From positions 1-64,000 of the forward strand of contig JALHMS010000016.1 of NCBI GenBank assembly GCA_022843925.1: a DNA stretch of 64,000 bases, written 5' to 3'. This DNA is from Burkholderiales bacterium. Lineage in GTDB: Bacteria; Pseudomonadota; Gammaproteobacteria; Burkholderiales; Ga0077523. The notes under the pieces were generated by a model, which saw nothing but the letters and a program-made list of their open reading frames with translations, made no database searches and had not been told where the DNA came from. The position numbers and the translations under genes were made by a program. Below, piece after piece: positions 51,503 to 60,118 of this stretch. How positions within the stretch are numbered: the stretch's first letter is position 1; the number at the start of each line of letters is the position of its first letter.

Positions 51503-52557
51503 CGTTGAACCCTTGTCTGAAGTTGTTGGTCGAGGGGAAGTCCGGCCTCGAAGGCTGCTCTAGCAGGCGTGACTTCGCGCATGCATGGAGTCGGCTCGCG
51601 CAGCAATCCCGATGAGGCTCGTCACCCATTTTTGTGAGCGACGGGCAGGCGCATCCACGAAGTCGATGACCCACAGGCCCGTCTTGGGAGACCACGCCCG
51701 ATGCAGGCGCCTGGCGTACGGCTGTGCAGGGTTCCCTGCATGCTTGCCGCGCTGGGTCGCGATCCCGCAATCCCCAGGTGCGAATCGGGTCGACGACGCG
51801 GAGGGTGATGAAAAACGACGACCTCGTCGCTCCGCGCTTCGCGAGATCGACCGCGATGCCGACCCGTCCGGTCGTGTTCCTCGGCGCCGAAGGAGCGGTC
51901 TTCCGAATTCATTGCCTGATGCCGCGCCGGACGTCCGATGCGAGCCAAGCGCGTTCTCGCTGCACCGCACTATCCACCGGTTCTGCATGGTTTTCGCCAG
52001 GACCTGTCCTCGACGGATCGCTGACGAAGGGAGCGATGACGATCGCGCAGACACCGCAGCAACGCCGGGCATGCTCGCGGAGACACAGATGATCGAAAAC
52101 TCAGCGCGTTGCGATCGAACGCTATCGCTTCTCGAAGCAGTGGGATCGAGGACATATGCCCCGGCGTGCATATGGGGGGACCCAGGGAAGTCCGTCGCGG
52201 CCAGCACCAAAGTCGGATCCACGTTGCGCTGCACTATCGCGTTCCCTCGCCATAGTTTCTGTTTTTCCTCGGAAAACCCGCTGATACTGGATACCCAATC
52301 GCTTTGGGATAATGGTATACATCGCTCGGACTTAGGCAGCAGCGCACCACCTCGCGTCATGTCGCAGCGCGTCGGTGGCTTGCTCCAGCAGAGCATGACG
52401 CTGTAGTCCGCCGGGTTCGCAGGGTCCGAAGAGGCCCAGTAGAAGTGCCGTCTCGTTTTCCAAGACAGTCGCGGGTGACACGGGGTATGTCCGTCATCGC
52501 TCTCGAATCACGACGGACATTCTCGAGCACCAGAACTAATCGAGAGGAGGAACTTCA
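51503..52557. other. 1 kb gene-free region upstream of xoxF
   Basis: No gene is supported on either strand; the longest frames (about 270 codons each way) are mirror images with no motif. The left end should hold the helicase promoter and the right end the xoxF regulatory region (separate entry). AGGAGG for xoxF lies near 52544-52550. No mobile-element ends were found. Confidence 0.45.
52261..52325 (+). promoter_or_regulatory. AT-rich palindrome cluster upstream of xoxF
   Basis: A local AT-rich patch holds a perfect palindrome TTTTCC-TC-GGAAAA (52263-52276). A second inverted repeat CCCAA-N5-TTGGG (52294-52308) is followed directly by ATAATGGTATAC, which includes -10-like sequence. The patch ends about 240 bp before xoxF. 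This is a plausible promoter/operator with a long leader; the regulator is unknown. Confidence 0.4.
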
Positions 52558-54366
52558 ATGAAGCTGAAACAGATGTCGTTTGCTGTTGTGCTTTGCAGTG
52601 CCATCGCATTGCCTGCCGCGGTGCAGGCCAACCCGGAAGTCGAGGGGTTGATCGCCGACCCCGGCAACTGGGCCATGCAGGCCGGTGACATGTACAACCA
52701 GCGCTACAGCAAGCTGAAGCAGGTCAAGGACAGCAATGTCAACCGTCTCCAGGTCGCGTGGACATTCTCGACCGGTGTGTTGCGCGGCCACGAAGGTTCG
52801 CCACTCGTGATCGGCGACACCATGTACATCCACACCCCCTTCCCCAACAAAGTCTTCGCGATGGATCTCAATTCGCAGACCATCAAGTGGAGGTACGAGC
52901 CGAAGCAGGATCCGGCCGTCATCGCGCAGATGTGCTGCGACACGGTCAATCGCGGTGTGGCCTATGGCGACGGCAAGATCTTCCTGCAGCAGGCCGATTC
53001 CATGCTCGTGGCGCTGGATGCGCAGACGGGCAAGGTGGTCTGGTCGGTGAAGAACGGCGATCCGAAGATGGGCGCCGTGAACACCAACGCCCCGCACGTC
53101 TTCAAGGACAAGGTGATCACCGGGATCTCGGGCGGTGAATGGGGTGTGCGCGGTTTCGTCGCGGCCTACGACATCAAGACCGGCAAGCTGGTGTGGAAGG
53201 GCATGAGCCAGGGCCCGGACAGCGAGATGCTGGTGGATCCGGACAAGACCACCACCTGGATGGACGGCAAGGTCCAGCCGGTCGGGCGCAATTCCTCCAT
53301 CAAGACCTGGACGGACGACGAGTGGAAAGTCGGAGGCGGCACGACGTGGGGTTGGTACAGCTACGACAAGGAGCTGAACCTGATGTACTACGGTACCGGC
53401 AACCCCGGCACCTGGAACCCCTCGCAGCGCCCCGGTGACAACCGGTGGTCGATGACCGTCTTCGCACGCGACGTGGACACGGGGATGGCCAAGTGGGTCT
53501 ATCAGATGACGCCGTTCGACGAGTGGGACTTCGACGGCATCAACGAAATGATCCTCGCGGACATCAACGTCAAGGGCAAGATGACCAAGGCCCTCGTGCA
53601 CTTCGACCGCAACGGCTTCGGCTACACGCTCGATCGCACCAATGGCGCGTTGCTCGTCGCCGAGAAGTTCGACCCGGCGGTGAATTGGGCAACGCACGTG
53701 GACATGAAGTCCGGTCGTCCACAGGTCGTGTCGAAGTACAGCACCGCGCAGAACGGTCCGGATGTCAACACGAAGGGGATCTGCCCTGCCGCGCTCGGTT
53801 CCAAGGACCAGCAGCCCGCAGCGTTCTCGCCCGTCACCCGCCTGTTCTACGTACCGACCAACCACGTCTGCATGGACTACGAGCCGTTCAAGGTCGACTA
53901 CGTTGCGGGTCAGCCCTATGTCGGCGCCACCCTGGCGATGTACCCCGCACCGGCCAGCCATGGCGGAATGGGCAACTTCATCGCGTGGGATGCCGGCACC
54001 GGCAAGATCGTCTGGTCCAACCCCGAGAAGTTCTCGGTGTGGAGCGGCGCTCTCGCCACCGCGGGCAACCTCGTGTTCTACGGGACGCTCGAAGGCTACC
54101 TCAAGGCGGTGCGCAAGACCGACGGCAAGGAGCTTTGGAAGTTCCGGACGCCCTCCGGCATCATCGGTAACGTGTTCACCTACGAGCACCGTGGTCGCCA
54201 GTTCGTCGGCGTGTACTCTGGCATCGGCGGCTGGGCCGGCATCGGCATGGCCGCAGGTCTCGAGAAAGACAGCGACGGCCTCGGCGCCGTGGGCGGTTAC
54301 CGGGATCTGGCGAAGTACACCGACCTCGGCGGCTCCCTGATCGTGTTCGCCTTGCCCGAGAACTGA
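52558..54366 (+). CDS. xoxF: Lanthanide-dependent PQQ methanol dehydrogenase XoxF
   Basis: A 602-residue periplasmic quinoprotein with signal peptide [20 protein letters not shown] (cut near VQA). AGGAGG precedes the ATG. It is an eight-bladed propeller with Trp-docking repeats. The vicinal disulfide over PQQ is Cys126-Cys127 ([11 protein letters not shown]). The active site [12 protein letters not shown] has catalytic Asp324 and the extra Asp326 two residues on; that second Asp coordinates the lanthanide and separates XoxF from Ca-dependent MxaF. It oxidises methanol (possibly other alcohols) and passes electrons to the cytochrome encoded next. MxaI is absent, as expected. No pqq genes are in the window. 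Confidence 0.96.
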   Translation: MKLKQMSFAVVLCSAIALPAAVQANPEVEGLIADPGNWAMQAGDMYNQRYSKLKQVKDSNVNRLQVAWTFSTGVLRGHEGSPLVIGDTMYIHTPFPNKVFAMDLNSQTIKWRYEPKQDPAVIAQMCCDTVNRGVAYGDGKIFLQQADSMLVALDAQTGKVVWSVKNGDPKMGAVNTNAPHVFKDKVITGISGGEWGVRGFVAAYDIKTGKLVWKGMSQGPDSEMLVDPDKTTTWMDGKVQPVGRNSSIKTWTDDEWKVGGGTTWGWYSYDKELNLMYYGTGNPGTWNPSQRPGDNRWSMTVFARDVDTGMAKWVYQMTPFDEWDFDGINEMILADINVKGKMTKALVHFDRNGFGYTLDRTNGALLVAEKFDPAVNWATHVDMKSGRPQVVSKYSTAQNGPDVNTKGICPAALGSKDQQPAAFSPVTRLFYVPTNHVCMDYEPFKVDYVAGQPYVGATLAMYPAPASHGGMGNFIAWDAGTGKIVWSNPEKFSVWSGALATAGNLVFYGTLEGYLKAVRKTDGKELWKFRTPSGIIGNVFTYEHRGRQFVGVYSGIGGWAGIGMAAGLEKDSDGLGAVGGYRDLAKYTDLGGSLIVFALPEN

Positions 54367-54412
54367 TCGGTTCACTGCACCGAAGTCGCATAGACGGCAC
54401 GGCTCCTTGCGT

Positions 54413-54444
54413 GCGCCCGAGCCCCCGGGTTCGGGCGCGCTTTT
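54413..54444 (+). terminator. Intercistronic hairpin between xoxF and xoxG
   Basis: GCGCCCGA (54413-54420) pairs with TCGGGCGC (54431-54438) with a 10-base loop, followed by GC and TTTT. The form is that of a partial intrinsic terminator. It could let most transcripts stop after xoxF, giving more dehydrogenase than accessory proteins. Confidence 0.65.
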
Positions 54445-54503
54445 GCACGGTATCTCACATACAAGGCCCGCTAGCAGGCCGGCGAAAGAAGGAAAGAAGA
54501 ATC

Positions 54504-54896
54504 ATGATCCGGAAGTTGACGTTTGCGATCTGTCTCGCAACAGCGATGTCCGGTGGAGCTTTCTCGGAGGACAAGCTCTACACGGTGGTGGACGGTTTCA
54601 AGGTCGATGCGAACACCATGAAAGGGTTCCGGGCGTGGCGTGCTGCCGCCTGCGATCGCTGTCATGGGCCGAACCAGGAAGGGATGGTGGGGCCGTCGTT
54701 GATCCAGAGCCTGAAAGTCCTCACCAAAGAGGAGTTCATGAAGGTTGTCATGGAGGGACGGCTCGAGAAGGGGATGGTCAGCTTCAAGGAGAATCCCCAG
54801 GTCGTGCAGAACATCGATAGTCTCTACGCCTACCTCAAGGGTCGCTCCGACGGCGCGATCACCCGGGCGAAGGTACAGGAGATCTCGAGCGAGTGA
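54504..54896 (+). CDS. xoxG: XoxG-type cytochrome c (cL), electron acceptor of XoxF
   Basis: A 130-residue periplasmic monohaem cytochrome. The signal peptide MIRKLTFAICLATAMSGGAF is cut near FSE. The haem site is Cys50-x-x-Cys53-His54 (ACDRCHGPNQ), and a Met in GRLEKGMVSF is the likely axial ligand. A purine-rich GAAGGAAAGAAGA precedes the ATG. Size and position directly after xoxF mark it as the dedicated acceptor. Its last codons overlap the next gene (GTGA). Confidence 0.92.
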   Translation: MIRKLTFAICLATAMSGGAFSEDKLYTVVDGFKVDANTMKGFRAWRAAACDRCHGPNQEGMVGPSLIQSLKVLTKEEFMKVVMEGRLEKGMVSFKENPQVVQNIDSLYAYLKGRSDGAITRAKVQEISSE

Positions 54897-55759
54897 TCCC
54901 CTTGCGCCCCCTCGTCGTAGGGACCGGACTCGTTCTCGCGGTTGCGTTGCTCGCACTACCCGCACGCGGCAATGAAGGGTTGGAGGGCGTCCGTGCCCTC
55001 CGCGTCTGCGAGGACCCGAACAATCTGCCGTTCTCCAACCAGGCCCAGGAGGGCATCGAGAACCGCATCGCCAAGATCCTGGCCCGTTCTCTCGCTCTGC
55101 CGCTCGAGCACTACTGGTATCCCCAGCGGGTGAACTTCGTCCGGAATACGCTCCGTTACAAGCTGCCCGGAGATGCCGAGTTCCGCTGTGACGTCATGAT
55201 GGGCGTTCCCGCCGGATTCGATCAGGTCGCCACAACGCGTCCCTACTACCACTCCACCTACGCGCTGGTCTACGTGAACGGACGCAAGCTCGACGGCATC
55301 GACAGCAGTGCGGCGTTCCTCGCCAGGGCCTCGGCGGCGGCTGACGTCAAGATCGGGCTCTACGATCGCTCCCCCGCGACGCAGTGGGTGAACCGGCACG
55401 GCCTGAGCGAGCAGGCGATTCCCTACCGCATCCTGAATGCCGATCCGGAGCACTACCCCGGTCAGATCATCGAGAAGGACCTGATGGCCGCCAAGATCGA
55501 CGTGGCCATCGTGTGGGGGCCCATCGCAGGCTTTTTCGCCAAGCGTGCCGCCGGCCCCGGCCTGACGGTGATTCCATTGCAGTCCGAGCCCGGCGTGAAG
55601 TTCGACTTCGGGATGGCGATGGGTGTACGACACGGAGAACCGGCGTGGCGTGACGCCATCCAGGCTGCGCTCGACGCCAACGCAACCGAGATCGAAGCGG
55701 TGCTCCGGGAATTCGGCGTACCGCTGGTCGACGAGACCGGCAAGCAGCGGCCCCGTTAG
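54893..55759 (+). CDS. xoxJ: XoxJ/MoxJ-like quinoprotein-associated periplasmic binding protein
   Basis: A 288-residue exported protein starting at GTG 54893 inside the xoxG stop. The signal peptide ends near ALPARG. The family start ALRVCEDPNNLPFSNQAQEG is clear, and the periplasmic binding fold type II continues (RCDVMMGVPAGFDQVATTRP, IDVAIVWGPIAGFFAKRA). It matches the quinoprotein dehydrogenase-associated binding proteins placed next to xoxF/xoxG. They have no ABC permease partner and are thought to help activate or mature the dehydrogenase. Confidence 0.92.
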   Translation: MIPLRPLVVGTGLVLAVALLALPARGNEGLEGVRALRVCEDPNNLPFSNQAQEGIENRIAKILARSLALPLEHYWYPQRVNFVRNTLRYKLPGDAEFRCDVMMGVPAGFDQVATTRPYYHSTYALVYVNGRKLDGIDSSAAFLARASAAADVKIGLYDRSPATQWVNRHGLSEQAIPYRILNADPEHYPGQIIEKDLMAAKIDVAIVWGPIAGFFAKRAAGPGLTVIPLQSEPGVKFDFGMAMGVRHGEPAWRDAIQAALDANATEIEAVLREFGVPLVDETGKQRPR

Positions 55760-55768
55760 CAGCGGGCG

Positions 55769-56041
55769 ATGCCCGCGAAAGCGACGGTTGCGGTGGAAGA
55801 GGTTCCCGGTATCCGCCGCGTCCGCGGCCATGGACCGCTCTGCAGAGGCGGTGGTTGCACCAACTGCCGCCGCGACGGTCACGATTCGCAGGCTGATGTC
55901 GACGGCGCAACGTTCAGAGAGCGAGGATGGATCGTGAAGCATCCGACGCCCCTAGCGGGGCAATGCAGGGAGACCTCAGCGCATCATCGGCTGCTCACCC
56001 ACAGTCGCAGGGTACTCGTTTCGAGAGCCCCCGGTTGCTAG
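55769..56041 (+). CDS. Possible small Cys-rich protein (doubtful)
   Basis: A 90-codon frame fills the gap between xoxJ and the protease. It begins MPAKATVAVEEVPGIRRVRG and holds a metal-ligand-like cluster CRGGGCTNCRRDGHD. Its first about 60 codons use GC-rich third positions like the neighbours; the rest does not. There is no convincing ribosome site. It may be a small unexported protein or simply the leader of the next gene. Confidence 0.25.
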   Translation: MPAKATVAVEEVPGIRRVRGHGPLCRGGGCTNCRRDGHDSQADVDGATFRERGWIVKHPTPLAGQCRETSAHHRLLTHSRRVLVSRAPGC

Positions 56042-56058
56042 CCGAACGGCCGAACACC

Positions 56059-57102
56059 ATGCGTTCACGCGCGGCATCGCCCCGCAGTCGAACGATCGGA
56101 TGGTGCTGGGCGCTGGCACTCCTGGCCGCGGTGCCCGCTTGGTCCGCGCCGGACCACGCACTCTTCCTGCGACTCGCCCGCAGCATCGTGAAGGTCGAAG
56201 TGGTCATGGACGGAGGGCGCTACTTCGTCGGGACTGGCACGGTCGTGGCGCGCGAACGGGTCGTCACGGCATGCCACGTCACTCAGCGGGCGACGCGGAT
56301 CCACGTGCTTTTCGGGGGCGTCAGGCGCCCGGCGGTCAGTCAGCGCGCGGACATGGCCCACGATCTCTGCCTGCTCGATGTCCCGGACCTCGAAGCCGAG
56401 CCCGCCGAAGTGGGACGCAGCAATCTGCTGCAGATTGGCGAACAGGTGGTCGCCCTCGGTTTCACGGGCGGCGCGAGCCTCAGCCCCGCGGTGGGGACGG
56501 TCGAGGGGTTGCATCGCGTGGACGGCGCGCAGGTCGTGCAGTCGGATGCGGGGTTCAGTTCCGGTGCGAGCGGTGGCGGCATGTTCGACGAGCGGGGAGC
56601 TCTGGTTGCCATCCTGCTTTTCCGCATGCGAGGTCCCGGTCCCCAGTTCTTCGCGGCACCGGTCGAGTGGTTCGAAGACTGGATCGCGCGCACGGACGCC
56701 TACGCGCCGGTCATGCCGCTGACGGGCGCGCCGTTCTGGGCGAAGGAGACGGTCGATCTCCCCAACTTCATGCGCGCAAACACGCTCGAGGCGCAAGCCC
56801 GGTGGACTGATCTGCAGGCGTTTGCCGACCTTTGGGCATCGGAGGATGGCGCCAGCTCCGAGGCGGCGTACTGGCAGGGTTTCGCCGCGTCCCGCCTGAA
56901 TCTCGACGCATCGGCGATCGCCGCTTTCGAGCGCGCCGTGCGGCTCGATGAGAAGCATGCTCTGGCGTGGTACCGCCTGGGCCAGACCTTCCTCCATGCA
57001 GGGCGCGCCGCCGATGCGCGGGCCGTCATTCCTCACCTGCTCGCGGCGAGCGAACCCCTGGCGCGCAGGCTGATCCACGACCTTCCGGACATACCAGACT
57101 GA
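56059..57102 (+). CDS. Exported trypsin-like serine protease with TPR-like C-terminus
   Basis: A 347-residue protein. ATG 56059 precedes a signal peptide (SRTIGWCWALALLAAVPAWS). Residues 35-215 are a chymotrypsin-fold protease: His73 (VVTACHVTQR), Asp102 (MAHDLCLLDV) and Ser171 (GFSSGASGGGMF), in the correct order. Residues about 250-345 form helical TPR-like repeats (AIAAFERAVRLDEKHALAWY, RLGQTFLHAGRAADARAVI). No PDZ domain is present, unlike DegP. It lies in the same direction as xoxFGJ and 2 bp before the next gene, so it looks like part of the quinoprotein cluster, perhaps for processing or quality control. Confidence 0.85.
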   Translation: MRSRAASPRSRTIGWCWALALLAAVPAWSAPDHALFLRLARSIVKVEVVMDGGRYFVGTGTVVARERVVTACHVTQRATRIHVLFGGVRRPAVSQRADMAHDLCLLDVPDLEAEPAEVGRSNLLQIGEQVVALGFTGGASLSPAVGTVEGLHRVDGAQVVQSDAGFSSGASGGGMFDERGALVAILLFRMRGPGPQFFAAPVEWFEDWIARTDAYAPVMPLTGAPFWAKETVDLPNFMRANTLEAQARWTDLQAFADLWASEDGASSEAAYWQGFAASRLNLDASAIAAFERAVRLDEKHALAWYRLGQTFLHAGRAADARAVIPHLLAASEPLARRLIHDLPDIPD

Positions 57103-57104
57103 CC

Positions 57105-57458
57105 ATGAACAAGACTTGCCACGGCCTGATGTTTGCGGCGTTGGGAGCGATCGCGACGAGCGACGCTTGGGCCCACGACTATCCCACCGCGGAGCGGGTC
57201 GAGTTCGTCCTCGAGTGCATGCGAGACCACCCGGGCCCGGAGTTCGAGATGGTCCACAAGTGCTCGTGCGCGATCGACCGCATCGCCGAGGTACTCACCC
57301 ACGACGCCTTCGTGGAGGGTTCGACGCTGGCGAAGGCCGTGACCATCGCCGGGGAGCGCGGCAGCGTGCTGCGGGACAATGAGGCGGCTCAGGCCGACGC
57401 GCGCAAGTTCCGTTCGCTCTACAAGGAGGTTCGTCGGAAATGCATGTTCCGTCCATGA
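57105..57458 (+). CDS. Small exported cysteine protein of the quinoprotein cluster
   Basis: A 117-residue protein with signal peptide MNKTCHGLMFAALGAIATSD (cut near AWA-HDY). The mature protein is mostly helical with Cys in VLECMRDHPG, HKCSCAIDRI and RRKCMFRP, which suggests two disulfides or a metal site. It begins 2 bases after the protease stop and overlaps the next gene by 19 bases, so the three are surely co-transcribed. I do not recognise a named family. Confidence 0.8.
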   Translation: MNKTCHGLMFAALGAIATSDAWAHDYPTAERVEFVLECMRDHPGPEFEMVHKCSCAIDRIAEVLTHDAFVEGSTLAKAVTIAGERGSVLRDNEAAQADARKFRSLYKEVRRKCMFRP

Positions 57459-58267
57459 CGCTGCTGCTCACGATCGCGCGCACGGTGATCCTGGCGGGTG
57501 CGCTCTGCGCTGTGCACGCGCTGCCGGCAACGGCGGCCGACAGCGAGGATGTCTGGCCCCGAGTCCGGGCGGGTCTGTTCGGCGATCGTCCGATCGCCGA
57601 CGCCGGCTTCGCACTGGCCCTGGCAGTGCCGAAGCGTGCGGAGGACGCCGCGGTGGTGCCCATTGCGATCCATGCGTTTCCCGCAGAGGGCCGGGGTGCG
57701 CCGCGCAAGCTCTATCTCATCATCGACGGCAACCCCTCCCCCGTCTCGGCGGTCTTCGAGCTGGGCGAGGCCGTCGGCCGCGCGGAGATCGCCACGCGCG
57801 TGCGGGTAGAGGACAACAGCACGGTGCGCCTGATAGCGGAAGAGGCCGATGGCTCGCTCTCGATGACCACGCGGACCATCAAGGCGTCCGGTGGTTGCTC
57901 GGCCCCGGCCAACAAGCGGGAGGGCGACGCGAACCTGCTCGGCCAGATGCGCTGGCTGTTGCCGGAATCGGTGGTGCCGGGCGAGTCGACCCTCGTCACA
58001 CTGCTGATCCGCCATCCCAACCGGTCCGGCCTTGCGATGGATCAGCTGACCCGTCTGTACGAACCGCCGCACTTCGTCCGGCAGGTGAAGATCACCTATG
58101 CCGGGCAGACGGTCCTCTCCGCGGACGTGGACTTCTCCATCAGCGAGAACCCCGCGTTTCGCTTCGCGTTCAAGCCCTCGGTCGCCGGCGCACTGGCGGC
58201 GGAAGTGATCGACTCCAACGATCTCGTATTCGAAAGCTCGGTGGACATCCGTCCGACCCAGCCCTGA
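57440..58267 (+). CDS. Quinoprotein-dehydrogenase-associated SoxYZ-like carrier
   Basis: A 275-residue exported fusion of SoxY-like and SoxZ-like halves. Start ATG 57440 has AAGGAGG 10 bases upstream, within the previous gene; an ATG at 57455 is too far from it. The signal peptide ends LPATAA. The SoxY-like half carries the swinging-arm Cys153 in KASGGCSAP, here internal instead of C-terminal. The SoxZ-like half follows (LVTLLIRHPNRSGLAMDQLT, FVRQVKITYAGQTVLSADVD). This fused form is known from quinoprotein gene clusters. It may carry a sulfur or other covalent intermediate in the periplasm; no sox genes are nearby. Confidence 0.9.
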   Translation: MHVPSMTLLLTIARTVILAGALCAVHALPATAADSEDVWPRVRAGLFGDRPIADAGFALALAVPKRAEDAAVVPIAIHAFPAEGRGAPRKLYLIIDGNPSPVSAVFELGEAVGRAEIATRVRVEDNSTVRLIAEEADGSLSMTTRTIKASGGCSAPANKREGDANLLGQMRWLLPESVVPGESTLVTLLIRHPNRSGLAMDQLTRLYEPPHFVRQVKITYAGQTVLSADVDFSISENPAFRFAFKPSVAGALAAEVIDSNDLVFESSVDIRPTQP

Positions 58268-58286
58268 CCGGCAGGCGGATCGCTCG

Positions 58287-58781
58287 CTACCTCAGCCGTT
58301 CGCAAAGGCGCTTCGCCAGGGCATCCGTTGCCCGCAGCCAGGACTGATCGGTGTTGCCGCGCATGTCCACGGACCGCACATCGAGCACTCTGCCCGCGGC
58401 GTCCTGCACCTCGGCATTCAGATTCACGATCAGGTTGCTCACTTTCTGCACCCAGGTGAACACCACGACGTCTGCGCCGGCGGCCTTGGCGATGTCCTCT
58501 GCGCAGCCGTTGCACTGGTGCACGTAGGCGATCCGACTCTCCAGAAGCTCGACGACTTCCCGCGGCGGCGGGACGATCGAGAGCGTGGCGCAGGCACGTA
58601 GAGCGTCGGGAAATCGCGCTGTGACTTTTCTCATCCGACTTGCGTCCCCCTCACGCGTGACCGGGTCCCGCATCTCGTCGATCAGTTCGAATTCCAGCAC
58701 GACCGCGCGGGTCTGGGCCACGACCGGCATGACCGGCGACATGGCGATCAACAGGGCGGCGAGCATCCAGAGTCGGGGCAT
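58287..58781 (-). CDS. Exported DUF3280-like protein facing the xox cluster
   Basis: A 164-residue protein with signal peptide MPRLWMLAALLIAMSPVMPV (cut near VAQ). GAGGAG lies about 11 bases before the ATG. The mature sequence has IAYVHQCNGCAEDIAKAAGA, with a CxxC pair, then VVVFTWVQKVSNLIVNLNAE and DMRGNTDQSWLRATDALAKR. This matches the DUF3280 type often placed beside quinoprotein dehydrogenase genes. It converges on the SoxYZ-like gene with 19 bp between stops. The biochemical role is unknown. Confidence 0.8.
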   Translation of the reverse strand: MPRLWMLAALLIAMSPVMPVVAQTRAVVLEFELIDEMRDPVTREGDASRMRKVTARFPDALRACATLSIVPPPREVVELLESRIAYVHQCNGCAEDIAKAAGADVVVFTWVQKVSNLIVNLNAEVQDAAGRVLDVRSVDMRGNTDQSWLRATDALAKRLCERLR

Positions 58782-59101
58782 TGGTGGGGCTCCTCGGGCG
58801 GGGACAGGTGTCGCGTGCGGCGAACACGCCGACCACCGGAGTATGGACTCAGGAGGGCGACGTCCGATACCGGCCGCCTCGACCAGGGCGACTGCGCCGC
58901 CGCCCGATGTCGTCGAGGCGCCACGCACGCGGCGGTCTGCCGCGCGCGGCTCCCACTGCCCATCGCTGCAGCGCCGGCGCTCTTCCATCCCGAGTCGAGT
59001 CATGCACAAACTCGGGACTGTCCGTGCGTTTGTCACGACTTCGTCATCGCGCCGGGCGCACCATCCACCACCGGTTCGACACAAGGGCAGAGAATTCAAC
59101 C
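58782..59101. other. Intergenic region before the phosphorylase relic
   Basis: About 320 bp with the expected promoter of the DUF3280-like gene on the left. No gene, repeat or RNA was recognised. Confidence 0.4.
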
Positions 59102-60092
59102 TTGACGAACGCCGCCGCGATCGCCTGCTTCTCGATGGAAATCGGTCTAGCCGACGCGCTGCCCACCAGCAGTGGCCATCAGCGTCTACGTCCACGGCGT
59201 GGCCAAGCGCCACGGTGCAATCTCGCGCCAGATGTTCGCGCAGCACAAGGTCGACTCGATCACCAACGGCGTGCACGTCGGATTCTGGACCGCGCCGGCG
59301 ATTCAGGCGCTGTACGATCGTCACATCACCGCCCGGCGCGAGGACAACGCGAGGCTGCGCTACGCGCTCGGCATTCCGCGCCATGAGGTCTGGGCTGCGC
59401 ACCAGACGGCGAAGGAAGACCTGGTCCGAGTGGTCAACCACCGCACCGGTGTCGGCATGTTCTCGAACGTGTTCACGCTCGGCTTCGCGCGCCGCGCCAC
59501 GCCATACAAGCGCGCCGACCTGCTGTTCCACGACGTGCCGCGGCTGTTTGCGCTGCACCACGCCGCCGGGCCGATCCAGATCGTCTACGCCGGCAAGGCC
59601 CACCCGCGCGACGGCGGTGGCAAGGACCTGATCCGGCACATACACGAGCACATCCGCGCGCTCGAGGGACAGATCAGCATCGCCTACCTCGAGGACTACG
59701 ACATGGCGCTCGCCCGCAGGATGGTGGCTGGCGTGGACTTGTGGTTGAACACGCCGCAGCCGCCGCTGGAGGCTTCGGGCACCAGCGGAATGAAGGCCGC
59801 CATGAACGGCGTGCCGCAGCTGTCGATACTCGACGGCCGGTGGCTGGAGGGCTGTATCGAAGGCGTGACGGGCTGGGCGATCGGCAACGACAACGGGACG
59901 AACTCCGCCGACGATCGCGCTGTCGACGCCCAGTCGCTCTACAACAAGCTCGAGACCGTGATCCCGCCGCTGTACTACCGCTACCAGGACCGCTATATGG
60001 ATGTGATGAAGCACGCCATCGCTCTGAACGGCTCCTTCTTCAACACCGAGCGCATGGTCGATCAGTACGTGCGCAAGGCCTACTTCCGCTGA
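59102..60092 (+). pseudogene. Alpha-glucan (glycogen) phosphorylase with internal deletion and frame change
   Basis: TTG 59102 opens LTNAAAIACFSMEIGLADAL then PTSSG, the normal N-terminus of short alpha-glucan phosphorylases. After about 24 residues homology jumps, in the +1 frame (from about 59172), to the C-terminal half: [45 protein letters not shown] and the PLP-lysine motif [14 protein letters not shown]. That half runs intact for about 306 residues to 60092. Some 200 or more central residues are missing, so the enzyme cannot be functional. The shortened frame could still be expressed from GTG 59172. It lies 26 bp before phosphoketolase, a common pairing. Confidence 0.85.
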
Positions 60093-60118
60093 ACACCGAA
60101 CCTATCCGGGGGCCAACG

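Noticed and set aside
51560-52406. Overlapping frames of about 275 codons on both strands upstream of xoxF
   Set aside because: Mirror-image frames with mixed composition, no ribosome sites, no family motif; treated as intergenic.
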